From Planctomycetota bacterium (lineage in GTDB: Bacteria > Planctomycetota > Phycisphaerae > SM23-33), in the NCBI GenBank assembly GCA_024275995.1, contig JAJRYB010000022.1, positions 1 to 61,914 of the forward strand: 61,914 bases of DNA, written 5' to 3'. The notes under the pieces are model-generated. The model worked only from the letters and a program-made list of their open reading frames with translations. It was not told where the DNA came from and did no database searches. Position numbers and translations under genes: made by a program. Positions 32,767 to 40,637 of this stretch are shown one piece after another (the stretch's first letter is position 1; each line of letters begins with the position of its first letter).

Positions 32767-33666
32767 TCAATCGCGGCGCCAGGCGACGAACAACGTCAGC
32801 GTCATTATCTGCATCGTAGCGGATACTATCGCCCAGACGATCGCGCCGCGCATGTTCCCATAATACATCTGCACGAACGTTATCAGCACGCCCAGCAGCG
32901 TCAGCACCTGCGTCAGCGCGCCGAGCATCCGCGGGAGGCTGAACGTCTCCGTTTTTTTGCCGGGGGCGGTGAGCTTCCGAACGCGATCGAGGATCTCCTG
33001 TTGCACGGGGGAAGCTTCATCCGGCGCTTCGGTCGCCTGCGCCTGAGGCTGGGGGTGCTCGATAGCCTCGTGCAGTCCCGACGAAACCACCGGCTGGCGC
33101 GTCGGCTCGCGAAGGATGACCCTTGCGGCATCGACAAGGTTCCGCACCGTGAAGTCGGCCTGGGCGGATTCTTCGTCCACCTGCCCAGGCGCGTCGGAGA
33201 CCCGCACGCGAACACGGATCGTCCTGCATCCGGCACGCTGGCCTGCCTCGATGTCGCGCGGACTGTCCCCCACCATCCAGCTCTGCGAAAGGTCGATGTC
33301 CAGTTCCCTGGACCCCTGGAGCAGCATGCCCGGCTGGGGCTTGCGAAGATCGGACTCGCCGGCGTACCGCTCGATCGTGCCTTCCGGATGATACGGGCAG
33401 TAATAGATCGCGTCCAGGTGGGCGCCTTTTTCGGAGAGCTGGCGGCGCATCTCCGCGTGAATCTTCTCCAGAGTTTCTTCCGTAAGAAGCCCACGCGCAA
33501 TGCCGGACTGGTTCGTCACGACGACGATCTTATACCCTGCCTGGGAGAGCGACTTGAGCGCCAGTTCAACGCCGGGAAGAAGTTTCACCGCCTCCGGGGC
33601 GCTTATGTATCCGGGATCCTCTATGAGTGTGTGATCCCGATCGATGAAAACGGCCTTGTTCGACAT
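32767..33666 (-). CDS. gmhB: GmhB-like HAD phosphatase with C-terminal membrane anchor
   Basis: 299 aa. The first 150 residues match D-glycero-D-manno-heptose-1,7-bisphosphate 7-phosphatase: FIDRDHTLIEDPGYI (Asp9/Asp11), VVVTNQSGIARG, CPYHPEG and MVGDSPRDIEAGQ. Usual GmhB has a second zinc half-site CxCRKP; here it reads ESDLRKP, so that half is missing. After a Pro/Gln/Ala linker (about 180-225) come two hydrophobic helices (VLTLLGVLITFVQMYYG and AIVWAIVSATMQIMTLTLFV) not found in normal GmhB. ATG 33666 lies 7 nt after the hldE stop, so the two are coupled. Heptose for LPS is the likely pathway. Confidence 0.82.
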   Translation of the reverse strand: MSNKAVFIDRDHTLIEDPGYISAPEAVKLLPGVELALKSLSQAGYKIVVVTNQSGIARGLLTEETLEKIHAEMRRQLSEKGAHLDAIYYCPYHPEGTIERYAGESDLRKPQPGMLLQGSRELDIDLSQSWMVGDSPRDIEAGQRAGCRTIRVRVRVSDAPGQVDEESAQADFTVRNLVDAARVILREPTRQPVVSSGLHEAIEHPQPQAQATEAPDEASPVQQEILDRVRKLTAPGKKTETFSLPRMLGALTQVLTLLGVLITFVQMYYGNMRGAIVWAIVSATMQIMTLTLFVAWRRD

Positions 33667-33673
33667 ATGCCCG

Positions 33674-35152
33674 TCAATCCTTATCTCGCGTCTCGACAAT
33701 GCGATCTATGATCTGCGTGGTGCTCATTCCCTCCACCGCCTCCAACGTGAGCACTTTCCCGCCGTAACCTTCGACCACCTCGCGCCCGACGACCTGCGGC
33801 GTGGTCCCGCCTTTTACGAGCAGGTCGGGCTGAAGTATCTCGATGAGCGGTATCGGCGTATCTTCCTCGAAGACCGTTACGAAGTCCACGCATTCCAGCG
33901 CGCCGAGCATTTCCGCCCGCTCCTCGGCGCCGATCACCGGGCGGCCGGGGCCTTTCAGGCGGGCTACGGAATCGTCGGAATTGATCGCGACGATAAGGCA
34001 TGTGCCCATCTCTCGCGCGCGTTTGAGGTATCGAACGTGCCCCATGTGCAGCAGGTCAAAACACCCGTTCGTGAACACCACCGTCTCGCCGCGAGACTTG
34101 CGGAGTTTTATTTCCTCGGCGAGCTTGCCTTGGGAAAGCACCTTGTGCCCGCGAAGCCCGATCATCCGACGAAGCTCGTCCAGCACTTCCTTTCGCTTGA
34201 TCGCCACCACGCCGAACCGCTCGACCTCCAGCGCGCCTGCGACGTTCGCCAGGGCGACCGCCTTTTCGAAATCGCAACCCTCCGCCGTCGCCACCGAAAG
34301 CATCGCCAGCACCTCGTCGCCCGCGCCGGTAACGTCGTAGACCGATCGTGGGCGCGTGGGAATCCGCCGTCCCTCGCCGGATCGTTCCATCAGGAATGCG
34401 CCCTCCCTGTCCAGCGTGATGACCACAGCCTGGGCGTCGGCGCATTCGATGATCGTCGCGGCGGCTTCGGCAAGCGACCTGTCGTCCGTTATGTGGACGC
34501 CGGAGGCGATTTCCGCCTCCATGCGATTGGGCGTAAGCAGCGTTGCGCCGACGTATCGGGAGTAGTCCACATCCCGCGCCGGATCCACGATCACCGGAAC
34601 GTTCGCGTTCCGCGCGTCGGAGATAATCTGCCGGCACAAATCGTCCACCAGCAGCCCCTTGTCGTAATCTTCGATCGCCAGCACATCGCAGCCGGCCAGG
34701 TGGTCTCGCGCCGCACCGCGAATCGTAACGGCGACCTTCTTTGTGATCGCGCCGGACCGCTCGTCGTCGACTCGGAGCATCTGCTGGGGATGCCTCTGCT
34801 GGGCAAGTCCTACGTACCGGGTTTTGACCGTCGTGAAATGATTCTTCAGGCGCAGCAGCGAGGCCGTTTCCGTGCCTGCCGAAACGAGCAGGCGGTTGAT
34901 CTGCTCGCCGGCGTCGTCCATGCCGGTCACGCCGACACAAACGACACTTCCGCCCAAAGCGAGGATCGCCGAGGCAACGTTACCGGCGCCTCCGGCGCGG
35001 GACTCCTCCCGCACGGTCTGCAGGACGGGAACCGGAGCTTCCGGGCTGACGCGCCGGGCGTCGCCGAACACGTAGCGGTCGAGCATGAAATCACCCACCA
35101 GGACCACGCGCGGCGCTCCGAAACCCTCAACGAGTTGGATCAGCTCGTCCAT
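33674..35152 (-). CDS. hldE: Bifunctional heptose 7-phosphate kinase / heptose 1-phosphate adenylyltransferase
   Basis: 492 aa. Makes ADP-heptose for LPS inner core in two of the pathway steps. N-terminal PfkB-type kinase domain (residues 1-325): VVLVGDFMLDRYVFGD, ESRAGGAGNVA, and the anion-hole motif YDVTGAGDEVLAMLS with the catalytic Asp. C-terminal cytidylyltransferase-like domain: VVFTNGCFDLLHMGHVRYL (GxFDxxHxGH) and LLVKGGTTP. Both halves are complete. Start at ATG 35152; the GTG at 35215 would overlap lpxK. It lies between lpxK and gmhB, all on the minus strand. Confidence 0.95.
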   Translation of the reverse strand: MDELIQLVEGFGAPRVVLVGDFMLDRYVFGDARRVSPEAPVPVLQTVREESRAGGAGNVASAILALGGSVVCVGVTGMDDAGEQINRLLVSAGTETASLLRLKNHFTTVKTRYVGLAQQRHPQQMLRVDDERSGAITKKVAVTIRGAARDHLAGCDVLAIEDYDKGLLVDDLCRQIISDARNANVPVIVDPARDVDYSRYVGATLLTPNRMEAEIASGVHITDDRSLAEAAATIIECADAQAVVITLDREGAFLMERSGEGRRIPTRPRSVYDVTGAGDEVLAMLSVATAEGCDFEKAVALANVAGALEVERFGVVAIKRKEVLDELRRMIGLRGHKVLSQGKLAEEIKLRKSRGETVVFTNGCFDLLHMGHVRYLKRAREMGTCLIVAINSDDSVARLKGPGRPVIGAEERAEMLGALECVDFVTVFEEDTPIPLIEILQPDLLVKGGTTPQVVGREVVEGYGGKVLTLEAVEGMSTTQIIDRIVETRDKD

Positions 35153-35195
35153 ACAGGTCGGAATTCTACTTCCCCGGTCCCACCAAAGCAATCCT

Positions 35196-36251
35196 TCAGG
35201 AAGGCGGGGAAACACCCGCGGCGGCGAGGATATCCCCCAGAAGTTCCGCCTCGCCCTCGACGATGCGCATCTCGACGACGACCTGGTAGATTGGAAGTGC
35301 AGCTAACAGGCCGCCCAGTTTCACAAAATCCTTCTGCGTGGTGACGAGCAGCTCCGCACCATGTTCGCCCGCCAGGCAAGATATCTTATCCAGCAGGGAT
35401 TGGGTGTATTTCGCGTGATCGGCTAGAACCAGTTTTCCCTTCGCAATGGGGTTCAGGTTATATACCGTTTCCGCGAAGGCGTCGGGATTCCCGATTCCGC
35501 AGAACAGGAAGACCTTCCTTCCCGCAAGGGCGTCGGGGGGCAGGTCGGCGCCGTTTTCGTCGATGAGCTTTACGGGCGCATGGGCTGCAAGGTGAATTGA
35601 AGCCTGGGGCGCATATTTCTCGATGCATTCCCTCACCCGGCCTATCGTTGCGGGCGATACGAGTTCCGTGCGCGTTATGACGATCGCATCGGCGTCTTTC
35701 AGGGCGAAGAGCGGTTCGCGCAGCCGGCCGATCGGAATGCAGCATGACCATCGGTTACCGAAGGGGTTCATCGCGTCGATCAGGACGATGTCCAGATCGC
35801 GTCCGATGCGCAGGTGCTGGAATCCGTCGTCCATTACCAGCACGTCCGCACCGTCGGCGACGGCGTGCGATGCGCCCGCAACGCGATCGGCATTTACGAC
35901 GATCGGAGCGCCGGTGAGTTTTTCCAAAAGCTCAGCTTCATCGCTCCTGCCGGCGACGGACTTGTATCCTCGCGTGAGAATGGCCGGCTTTCTACCCGCT
36001 GCTGCGAGCTGGTGGACCACCCAGGCGACCATCGGCGTCTTGCCCGTCCCACCGGTGGTTATGTTGCCCACACAGATAACCGGCGCACCGGCGCGATGGG
36101 ATTTCCGCAGCCCCTTTCGGTACAACCGGCGACGGATGCTCATGATGGCTGAATACGGAAGCACGGCCAGTTTCGCCGCCAGGCGGGCTGCCGCATTGAC
36201 TGGACATTGCCGATGAGAGCTCGTGTTTTTCGTCGGCTTACCGGCATTCAT
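35196..36251 (-). CDS. lpxK: Tetraacyldisaccharide 4'-kinase
   Basis: 351 aa. Phosphorylates lipid A disaccharide at the 4' position on the inner membrane, the sixth step of Raetz-pathway lipid A synthesis. P-loop GNITTGGTGKTPMVAW at residues about 62-77, VMDDGFQHLRIGRDLDIVLID (the DDGFQH motif typical of LpxK), and FCGIGNPDAFAETV near the C-terminal domain. The N-terminal membrane-associated helix is present (AARLAAKLAVLPYSAIM). Evidence that this organism makes lipid A. The SD at 36251 is poor. Followed after 43 nt by hldE. Confidence 0.95.
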   Translation of the reverse strand: MNAGKPTKNTSSHRQCPVNAAARLAAKLAVLPYSAIMSIRRRLYRKGLRKSHRAGAPVICVGNITTGGTGKTPMVAWVVHQLAAAGRKPAILTRGYKSVAGRSDEAELLEKLTGAPIVVNADRVAGASHAVADGADVLVMDDGFQHLRIGRDLDIVLIDAMNPFGNRWSCCIPIGRLREPLFALKDADAIVITRTELVSPATIGRVRECIEKYAPQASIHLAAHAPVKLIDENGADLPPDALAGRKVFLFCGIGNPDAFAETVYNLNPIAKGKLVLADHAKYTQSLLDKISCLAGEHGAELLVTTQKDFVKLGGLLAALPIYQVVVEMRIVEGEAELLGDILAAAGVSPPS

Positions 36252-36306
36252 GGGAGTAAAGGATATCGTATCGCCAGACAGGTGCGAAGGAAAGACCGCC
36301 GATCAT

Positions 36307-37230
36307 TCAGCCTGCGGACCTGCCTGCTGCGAGTTCTTCCGCATACGGCAGGCGAAGGCGATGCAGCATGATCGAGGACATGAGAATACACCCCGCGGCA
36401 ACGACTTCCAGGGGTTCTTCCACCATGCATTGGCCCAGGTTGTACGTGTCTCGCAGGCGGACAAAAGCCTTGCTCTCCAACAGCTTCCTGGCGAGGGCGC
36501 CGCTCGTGAGCGCCACTCCAAAAGTAATCACGCCTATCATGAAATACCACGCATAGCTATACCGCAGACACTCGCGCAGATCCCGGGCAAGCGATTTTCT
36601 GCGACGGACCAGGTAGACGGTCACAACTGCCGCCATCACAAGAAGGGTGCACGAAATAATCATGTGCACAAGGTATGGGTTCAACGATCGCTCGTAGGGC
36701 GTCATGTGCCGCGTAAACCGTTCCCAGTAATGCCTGTTGAAGTATGCCTCCGCGCGAAAGAAGCTGCGGGAAAACCATATCTTCCCTCCGAAGAACGGCG
36801 ACATCCATTCCATTTCCCGCATGGCGGCAACGAAACTCAACCCCGCTATTATCACCGCAACGGGACCATGACGCCGCCTCGCCTCCATCCTCACTGCCGT
36901 TATCACCGCCATGATGCACGCGACAAACAACACCGCCGCGGTCGCCCATTCGAGTATCTCGTTTTCCGAGCTGATGCGTCGCAGCGTGCGAATGTCAAGC
37001 CACCAGAAGCTGAGCATTCCGGCAAGATACACCCCTGTCAGAATGCCGAAGAAGATATGCAGCGAGCGATCGGAGGCGAGCAGGCGAACAGCGAGCATCG
37101 CCGCCAGCAGCACTGTAAGAAACAGCAGCAGGACGTAGAACTCCGGGACGCGCGTCAAACGAAGGATGATGCCGGAAAACTCGGCGAGCATACCCCCGGA
37201 GCTGATGACAGAGACAGTTGCGTTTTCCAT
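36307..37230 (-). CDS. Polytopic membrane protein of unknown function
   Basis: 307 aa with about seven transmembrane helices, for example FYVLLLFLTVLLAAMLAVRL, LHIFFGILTGVYLAGMLSFW, WATAAVLFVACIMAVITA and YAWYFMIGVITFGVALTSGA. The loops carry many Arg residues (MEARRRHG, VRRRKSLARDLREC). ATG 37230 has GGAG 6 nt upstream; a longer upstream frame has no start signal. Ends 55 nt before lpxK on the same strand, so it may head the LPS run and act in the envelope. No family recognised. Confidence 0.72.
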   Translation of the reverse strand: MENATVSVISSGGMLAEFSGIILRLTRVPEFYVLLLFLTVLLAAMLAVRLLASDRSLHIFFGILTGVYLAGMLSFWWLDIRTLRRISSENEILEWATAAVLFVACIMAVITAVRMEARRRHGPVAVIIAGLSFVAAMREMEWMSPFFGGKIWFSRSFFRAEAYFNRHYWERFTRHMTPYERSLNPYLVHMIISCTLLVMAAVVTVYLVRRRKSLARDLRECLRYSYAWYFMIGVITFGVALTSGALARKLLESKAFVRLRDTYNLGQCMVEEPLEVVAAGCILMSSIMLHRLRLPYAEELAAGRSAG

Positions 37231-37362
37231 GGGTGCTCCGATACCAAATGATAAAAAACGCTTGCCGGAAACAGATATGCAGAACCCGCGAACCGCCGGA
37301 CGATACCACAGCCCCCACCCGCAATGCCAGCGCCGAATATGCGATACTTTCCGCGCGTGGTC

Positions 37363-37390
37363 TTGACAGAACCTCCAAACACGATAGAGT
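37363..37390 (+). promoter_or_regulatory. Sigma-70-type promoter for the EamA transporter
   Basis: Perfect TTGACA at 37363-37368, a 16-nt spacer and TAGAGT at 37385-37390, about 40 nt before ATG 37429. Confidence 0.65.
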
Positions 37391-37428
37391 CGCCCGGCTG
37401 GGAAGACCCGCGGCCTTTTACCTGACCG

Positions 37429-38316
37429 ATGAAACCGAAAACAGCCAACCTGATCCAGCTTAACGCCGCCGTTCTGATTTGGGGGGGCACCGCGATGTTC
37501 GCCAAGGGCACCGCCGCGATTCCCGTTTCGCACATCATAAGCTTAAGATCGCTCATCGCCGCCGCCGCACTCCTGGGGTTTCTGATTATCCGCGGCGATC
37601 GCATAAGAGTAAAGGCGGGACACTACTGGATTATGTTGTTGCTGGGGGTACTTCTGTGCTTCCACTGGCTGACATATTTCCAGGCGCTTCGCGTTTCGAC
37701 CGCAGCCGTGGCGATACTGGCATTGCACACATACCCCGTATTTACGGCGATAATCGAACCGTTCATTTTCGGTGAGAAGCTCAGGAAAATCGACATCGGC
37801 CTTGCCGTTGCCGTCCTGGCAGGAGTCCTGATCATGACGCCGGAAGTCAGCCTGTCGAACACTACGACCCAGGGGATCCTGCTCGGAGTAGTATCAGGCC
37901 TGTTTTTTATGGCGCGGAACCTCCTGACCCGCAAATATGTGCAGGAGTATTCCAGTTCCACGCTCATGTTCTGGCAGGTGCTGGTAACCGGCGTGGTGCT
38001 GCTGCCGGTGTTTCTCGTGGGAAGCGAAACGCCGGAGTACACTCCGCAGACCTTCGGGCTACTGGCGCTGCTCGGCGTGGTATTCACCGCCCTTCCTCAC
38101 ACGCTCTATTCCGCGAGCTTCAAGAACCTCAGCGCAAAGACCGTAGGCATACTGGCTACCCTGTTACCATTCTACGGGGCAGTTATGGGATATCTCATCT
38201 ATGACGAGACGGTGACGCTGCGAACCGTGATCGGCGGATTGCTGATATTCGCCTGTATTATCTTTGAGACGGTAAGACACATGAATGTAGCCCCATCGCT
38301 CAGTCCAACTCGGTAA
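37429..38316 (+). CDS. EamA/DMT-superfamily transporter
   Basis: 295 aa with ten predicted helices in two EamA repeats (for instance AVLIWGGTAMFAKGTAAIPV and GFLIIRGDRIRVKAGHYWIM in the first, GILLGVVSGLFFMARNLLTRKY in the second). The inner-membrane exporter family handles amino acids, nucleotides or sugars; the substrate cannot be assigned. Own promoter at 37363-37390. Its 3' end overlaps the convergent ald gene by 17 bp. Confidence 0.92.
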   Translation: MKPKTANLIQLNAAVLIWGGTAMFAKGTAAIPVSHIISLRSLIAAAALLGFLIIRGDRIRVKAGHYWIMLLLGVLLCFHWLTYFQALRVSTAAVAILALHTYPVFTAIIEPFIFGEKLRKIDIGLAVAVLAGVLIMTPEVSLSNTTTQGILLGVVSGLFFMARNLLTRKYVQEYSSSTLMFWQVLVTGVVLLPVFLVGSETPEYTPQTFGLLALLGVVFTALPHTLYSASFKNLSAKTVGILATLLPFYGAVMGYLIYDETVTLRTVIGGLLIFACIIFETVRHMNVAPSLSPTR

Positions 38317-39391
38317 TCGCGTCCCGCACGGCAGGGTTGACGATTTTCCCGTCTTTCATATTGATAGCCGCGGCATGTCCGTAGTCGATGGCGGCGAAGC
38401 CTTCGGCGCCCAGCCGTGCGAGCTGCCGCGCGTAAGGAAGCGTCGCGTTGCACAGCGCCTTGGTGCTGGTCCTGCTGACCGCGCCGGGTATATTCGCCAC
38501 GCAGTAGTGCACCACGTCGTCCACGATGTAGGTCGGCTCGCGGTGCGTCGTGGGACGCGACGTCTCGAAGCATCCGCCCTGGTCGATGGCTACGTCCACG
38601 ATAACCGAGCCTTTTTTCATGCGTCGGATATGCTCTTTCGTCAGCAGTTTCGGCGCGCGTCCGCCCGGTATGAGCACGGCCCCTATAACGAGGTCGGCCC
38701 AGTGGGAATACTCGTCTATCGCGTGCGGATCGCTGTAAAGCGTAATGACGTTAGCGGGCAGGACCTGGTCGAGATATCTCAGACGATCGAGATTGATGTC
38801 CATGAGAATGACCTGTGCTCCAAGACCAGCCGCCACGGTAGCCGCGCAGGTTCCCACCACGCCCCCGCCGAGTATCAGCACGCTTGCGGGTGCTACGCCC
38901 GGAACGCCGCCCAGAAGTATCCCGCGTCCCATCATCGGACGTTCGAGGTACTTCGCGCCTTCCTGGATCGACATCTTTCCCGCTACCTCGCTCATCGGCG
39001 TCAGTAACGGCAGCGTACCATTGCCATCTTCCAGCGTTTCGTACGCCACGGCAGTAATACCGGCCTCGAGGCAGCCTTCAGTCAATTCGCGCGAGGCTGC
39101 GAAGTGAAAGTATGTGAATACCGTCTGCCTCTCGTGGAACATGGCGATTTCGTCGGGCTGGGGTTCCTTGACCTTCACGATCATCTCCGAAAGCTCGAAG
39201 ATTTCCCCTGCCGTCTCGACGATCTTCGCGCCGGCGGATACGTAGGCGTCGTCCTCGAACCCGCTGGCGGCGCCGGCGCCGCTTTGCACGAGCACGGAAT
39301 GACCGTCACGCTTGAGAAGCTCGGCGCCTACCGGGAGAAGGCCCACACGATATTCGTCCGGCTTGATTTCCGCTGGAACGCCTACGATCAT
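38300..39391 (-). CDS. ald: Alanine dehydrogenase
   Basis: 363 aa. Interconverts L-alanine and pyruvate plus ammonia with NAD+. Family hallmarks: N-terminal VGVPAEIKPDEYRVGLLP, catalytic-site KVKEPQPDE with Lys, YFHFAASRELTEG with His, and the NAD-binding VLILGGGVVGTCAATVAAGLGA. The C-terminal GGCFETSRPTTH and HYCVANIPGAVSRTST are typical Ald. Length is normal. It starts 21 nt after icd, behind GAAGGA, so the two form one operon from the icd promoter. Overlaps the EamA gene tail-to-tail by 17 bp. Confidence 0.96.
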   Translation of the reverse strand: MIVGVPAEIKPDEYRVGLLPVGAELLKRDGHSVLVQSGAGAASGFEDDAYVSAGAKIVETAGEIFELSEMIVKVKEPQPDEIAMFHERQTVFTYFHFAASRELTEGCLEAGITAVAYETLEDGNGTLPLLTPMSEVAGKMSIQEGAKYLERPMMGRGILLGGVPGVAPASVLILGGGVVGTCAATVAAGLGAQVILMDINLDRLRYLDQVLPANVITLYSDPHAIDEYSHWADLVIGAVLIPGGRAPKLLTKEHIRRMKKGSVIVDVAIDQGGCFETSRPTTHREPTYIVDDVVHYCVANIPGAVSRTSTKALCNATLPYARQLARLGAEGFAAIDYGHAAAINMKDGKIVNPAVRDAITELD

Positions 39392-39412
39392 TTCACAATT
39401 CCTTCGATTGAT

Positions 39413-40522
39413 TTACATTGCCGCGATGATTGCGTCGGCCATTTCGCTCGTTCCGACGGCGGATGGATCGTCGCGGTCGGGTTTCATATCATACGTTACG
39501 CTTTCACCGGCGGCGATCACACCGGCGACGGCTTTTTCCAGCGCCGCCGCCGCGGCCCGCTCGTGGAGGTAGTCCAGCATCAGCTTGCCCGATAGTATCA
39601 GCGCCGTCGGGTTGACCTTGTTTTGCCCCTTGTACTTCGGGGCGCTGCCGTGGGTCGCCTCGAAGATGGCGCCGTTATCGCCGATATTGGCGCCGGGCGC
39701 CACGCCGAGTCCGCCCACCAGCCCGGCGCAGAGGTCGCTCAGTATGTCCCCGTAGAGGTTCGGAAGCACGATCACGTCGTACAGTTCGGGCTTCTGGACG
39801 AGCTGCATGCACATATTGTCGACCAGCCGCTCCTCGCCTTCGATGTCCGGATAGTCCGCGGCTACCTTCTCGGCGACGGATTTGAAAAGACCGTCCGTGT
39901 ACTTCATGATGTTCGCCTTGTGGACGTAGGTAACCTTCTTTCGCCCGTTCTCCCGTGCGTAATCGAAGGCAAACCGCACGATCCGCTCGGTGTTCTGAAC
40001 GCTGATCGGCTTGATCGATATCCCCGTCGTCTCGGCAGGGGTATTGACCTTCTTGTCCGTCGAAAGGCGGTTGACCGTTTCGATCAGCTCGGACACCTGG
40101 TCCGTACCCTTCTCGAACTCGACGCCGGCGTAGAGGTCTTCGACGTTTTCGCGGACCACCACAAGGTCAACGTCCTCGTACCGGGTGCGAACGCCCTTGT
40201 AATGCTTGCACGGGCGAAGGCACGCATAGAGATCCAGCGTCTGGCGAAGCAGCACGTTCACGCTGCGAAAACCCTTGCCGATGGGAGTGGTGATCGGCGC
40301 CTTGAGCGTGGCGTCGGTTTCGCGGACGGACTTGATCGTCTCGTCGGGCATGGGGGTCCCGGCCGACTCCATCACGTCCACGCCCGCGTCGCATAGCTTC
40401 CATTCGATATCGCCCGCCCCTTCGGTCTTTTCCAAAGCTGCGTCAACGCATCGCCTGGCAGCGGCGGCCAGTTCCGGACCTACTCCGTCGCCCATAATCA
40501 ACGTTACCGTGTGAGTCGCCAT
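39413..40522 (-). CDS. icd: Isocitrate dehydrogenase (isocitrate/isopropylmalate dehydrogenase family)
   Basis: 369 aa. Oxidative decarboxylation of isocitrate to 2-oxoglutarate. Substrate motif [18 protein letters not shown] fits isocitrate rather than isopropylmalate; [14 protein letters not shown] and [21 protein letters not shown] hold the metal and cofactor sites. The cofactor loop [18 protein letters not shown] carries the Lys-Tyr pair that in E. coli ICDH confers NADP+ use, so NADP+ may be the cofactor despite the short, NAD-IDH-like length. Strong promoter at 40602-40574. Co-operonic with ald. Confidence 0.92.
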   Translation of the reverse strand: MATHTVTLIMGDGVGPELAAAARRCVDAALEKTEGAGDIEWKLCDAGVDVMESAGTPMPDETIKSVRETDATLKAPITTPIGKGFRSVNVLLRQTLDLYACLRPCKHYKGVRTRYEDVDLVVVRENVEDLYAGVEFEKGTDQVSELIETVNRLSTDKKVNTPAETTGISIKPISVQNTERIVRFAFDYARENGRKKVTYVHKANIMKYTDGLFKSVAEKVAADYPDIEGEERLVDNMCMQLVQKPELYDVIVLPNLYGDILSDLCAGLVGGLGVAPGANIGDNGAIFEATHGSAPKYKGQNKVNPTALILSGKLMLDYLHERAAAAALEKAVAGVIAAGESVTYDMKPDRDDPSAVGTSEMADAIIAAM

Positions 40523-40573
40523 TTCCGCTTTTTTCCTTTCACGCGAACATTTGGAACAGACCTTGGGCCGGGA

Positions 40574-40602
40574 AGATTAGCGTGTCGGACCCGAACCGTC
40601 AA
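40574..40602 (-). promoter_or_regulatory. Sigma-70-type promoter for icd-ald
   Basis: Minus strand TTGACG at 40602-40597, a 17-nt spacer and TAATCT at 40579-40574, about 50 nt upstream of icd. Confidence 0.65.
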
Positions 40603-40637
40603 GACGTCAGGACAAATCCGTCCACCGGTGTGCGCAT

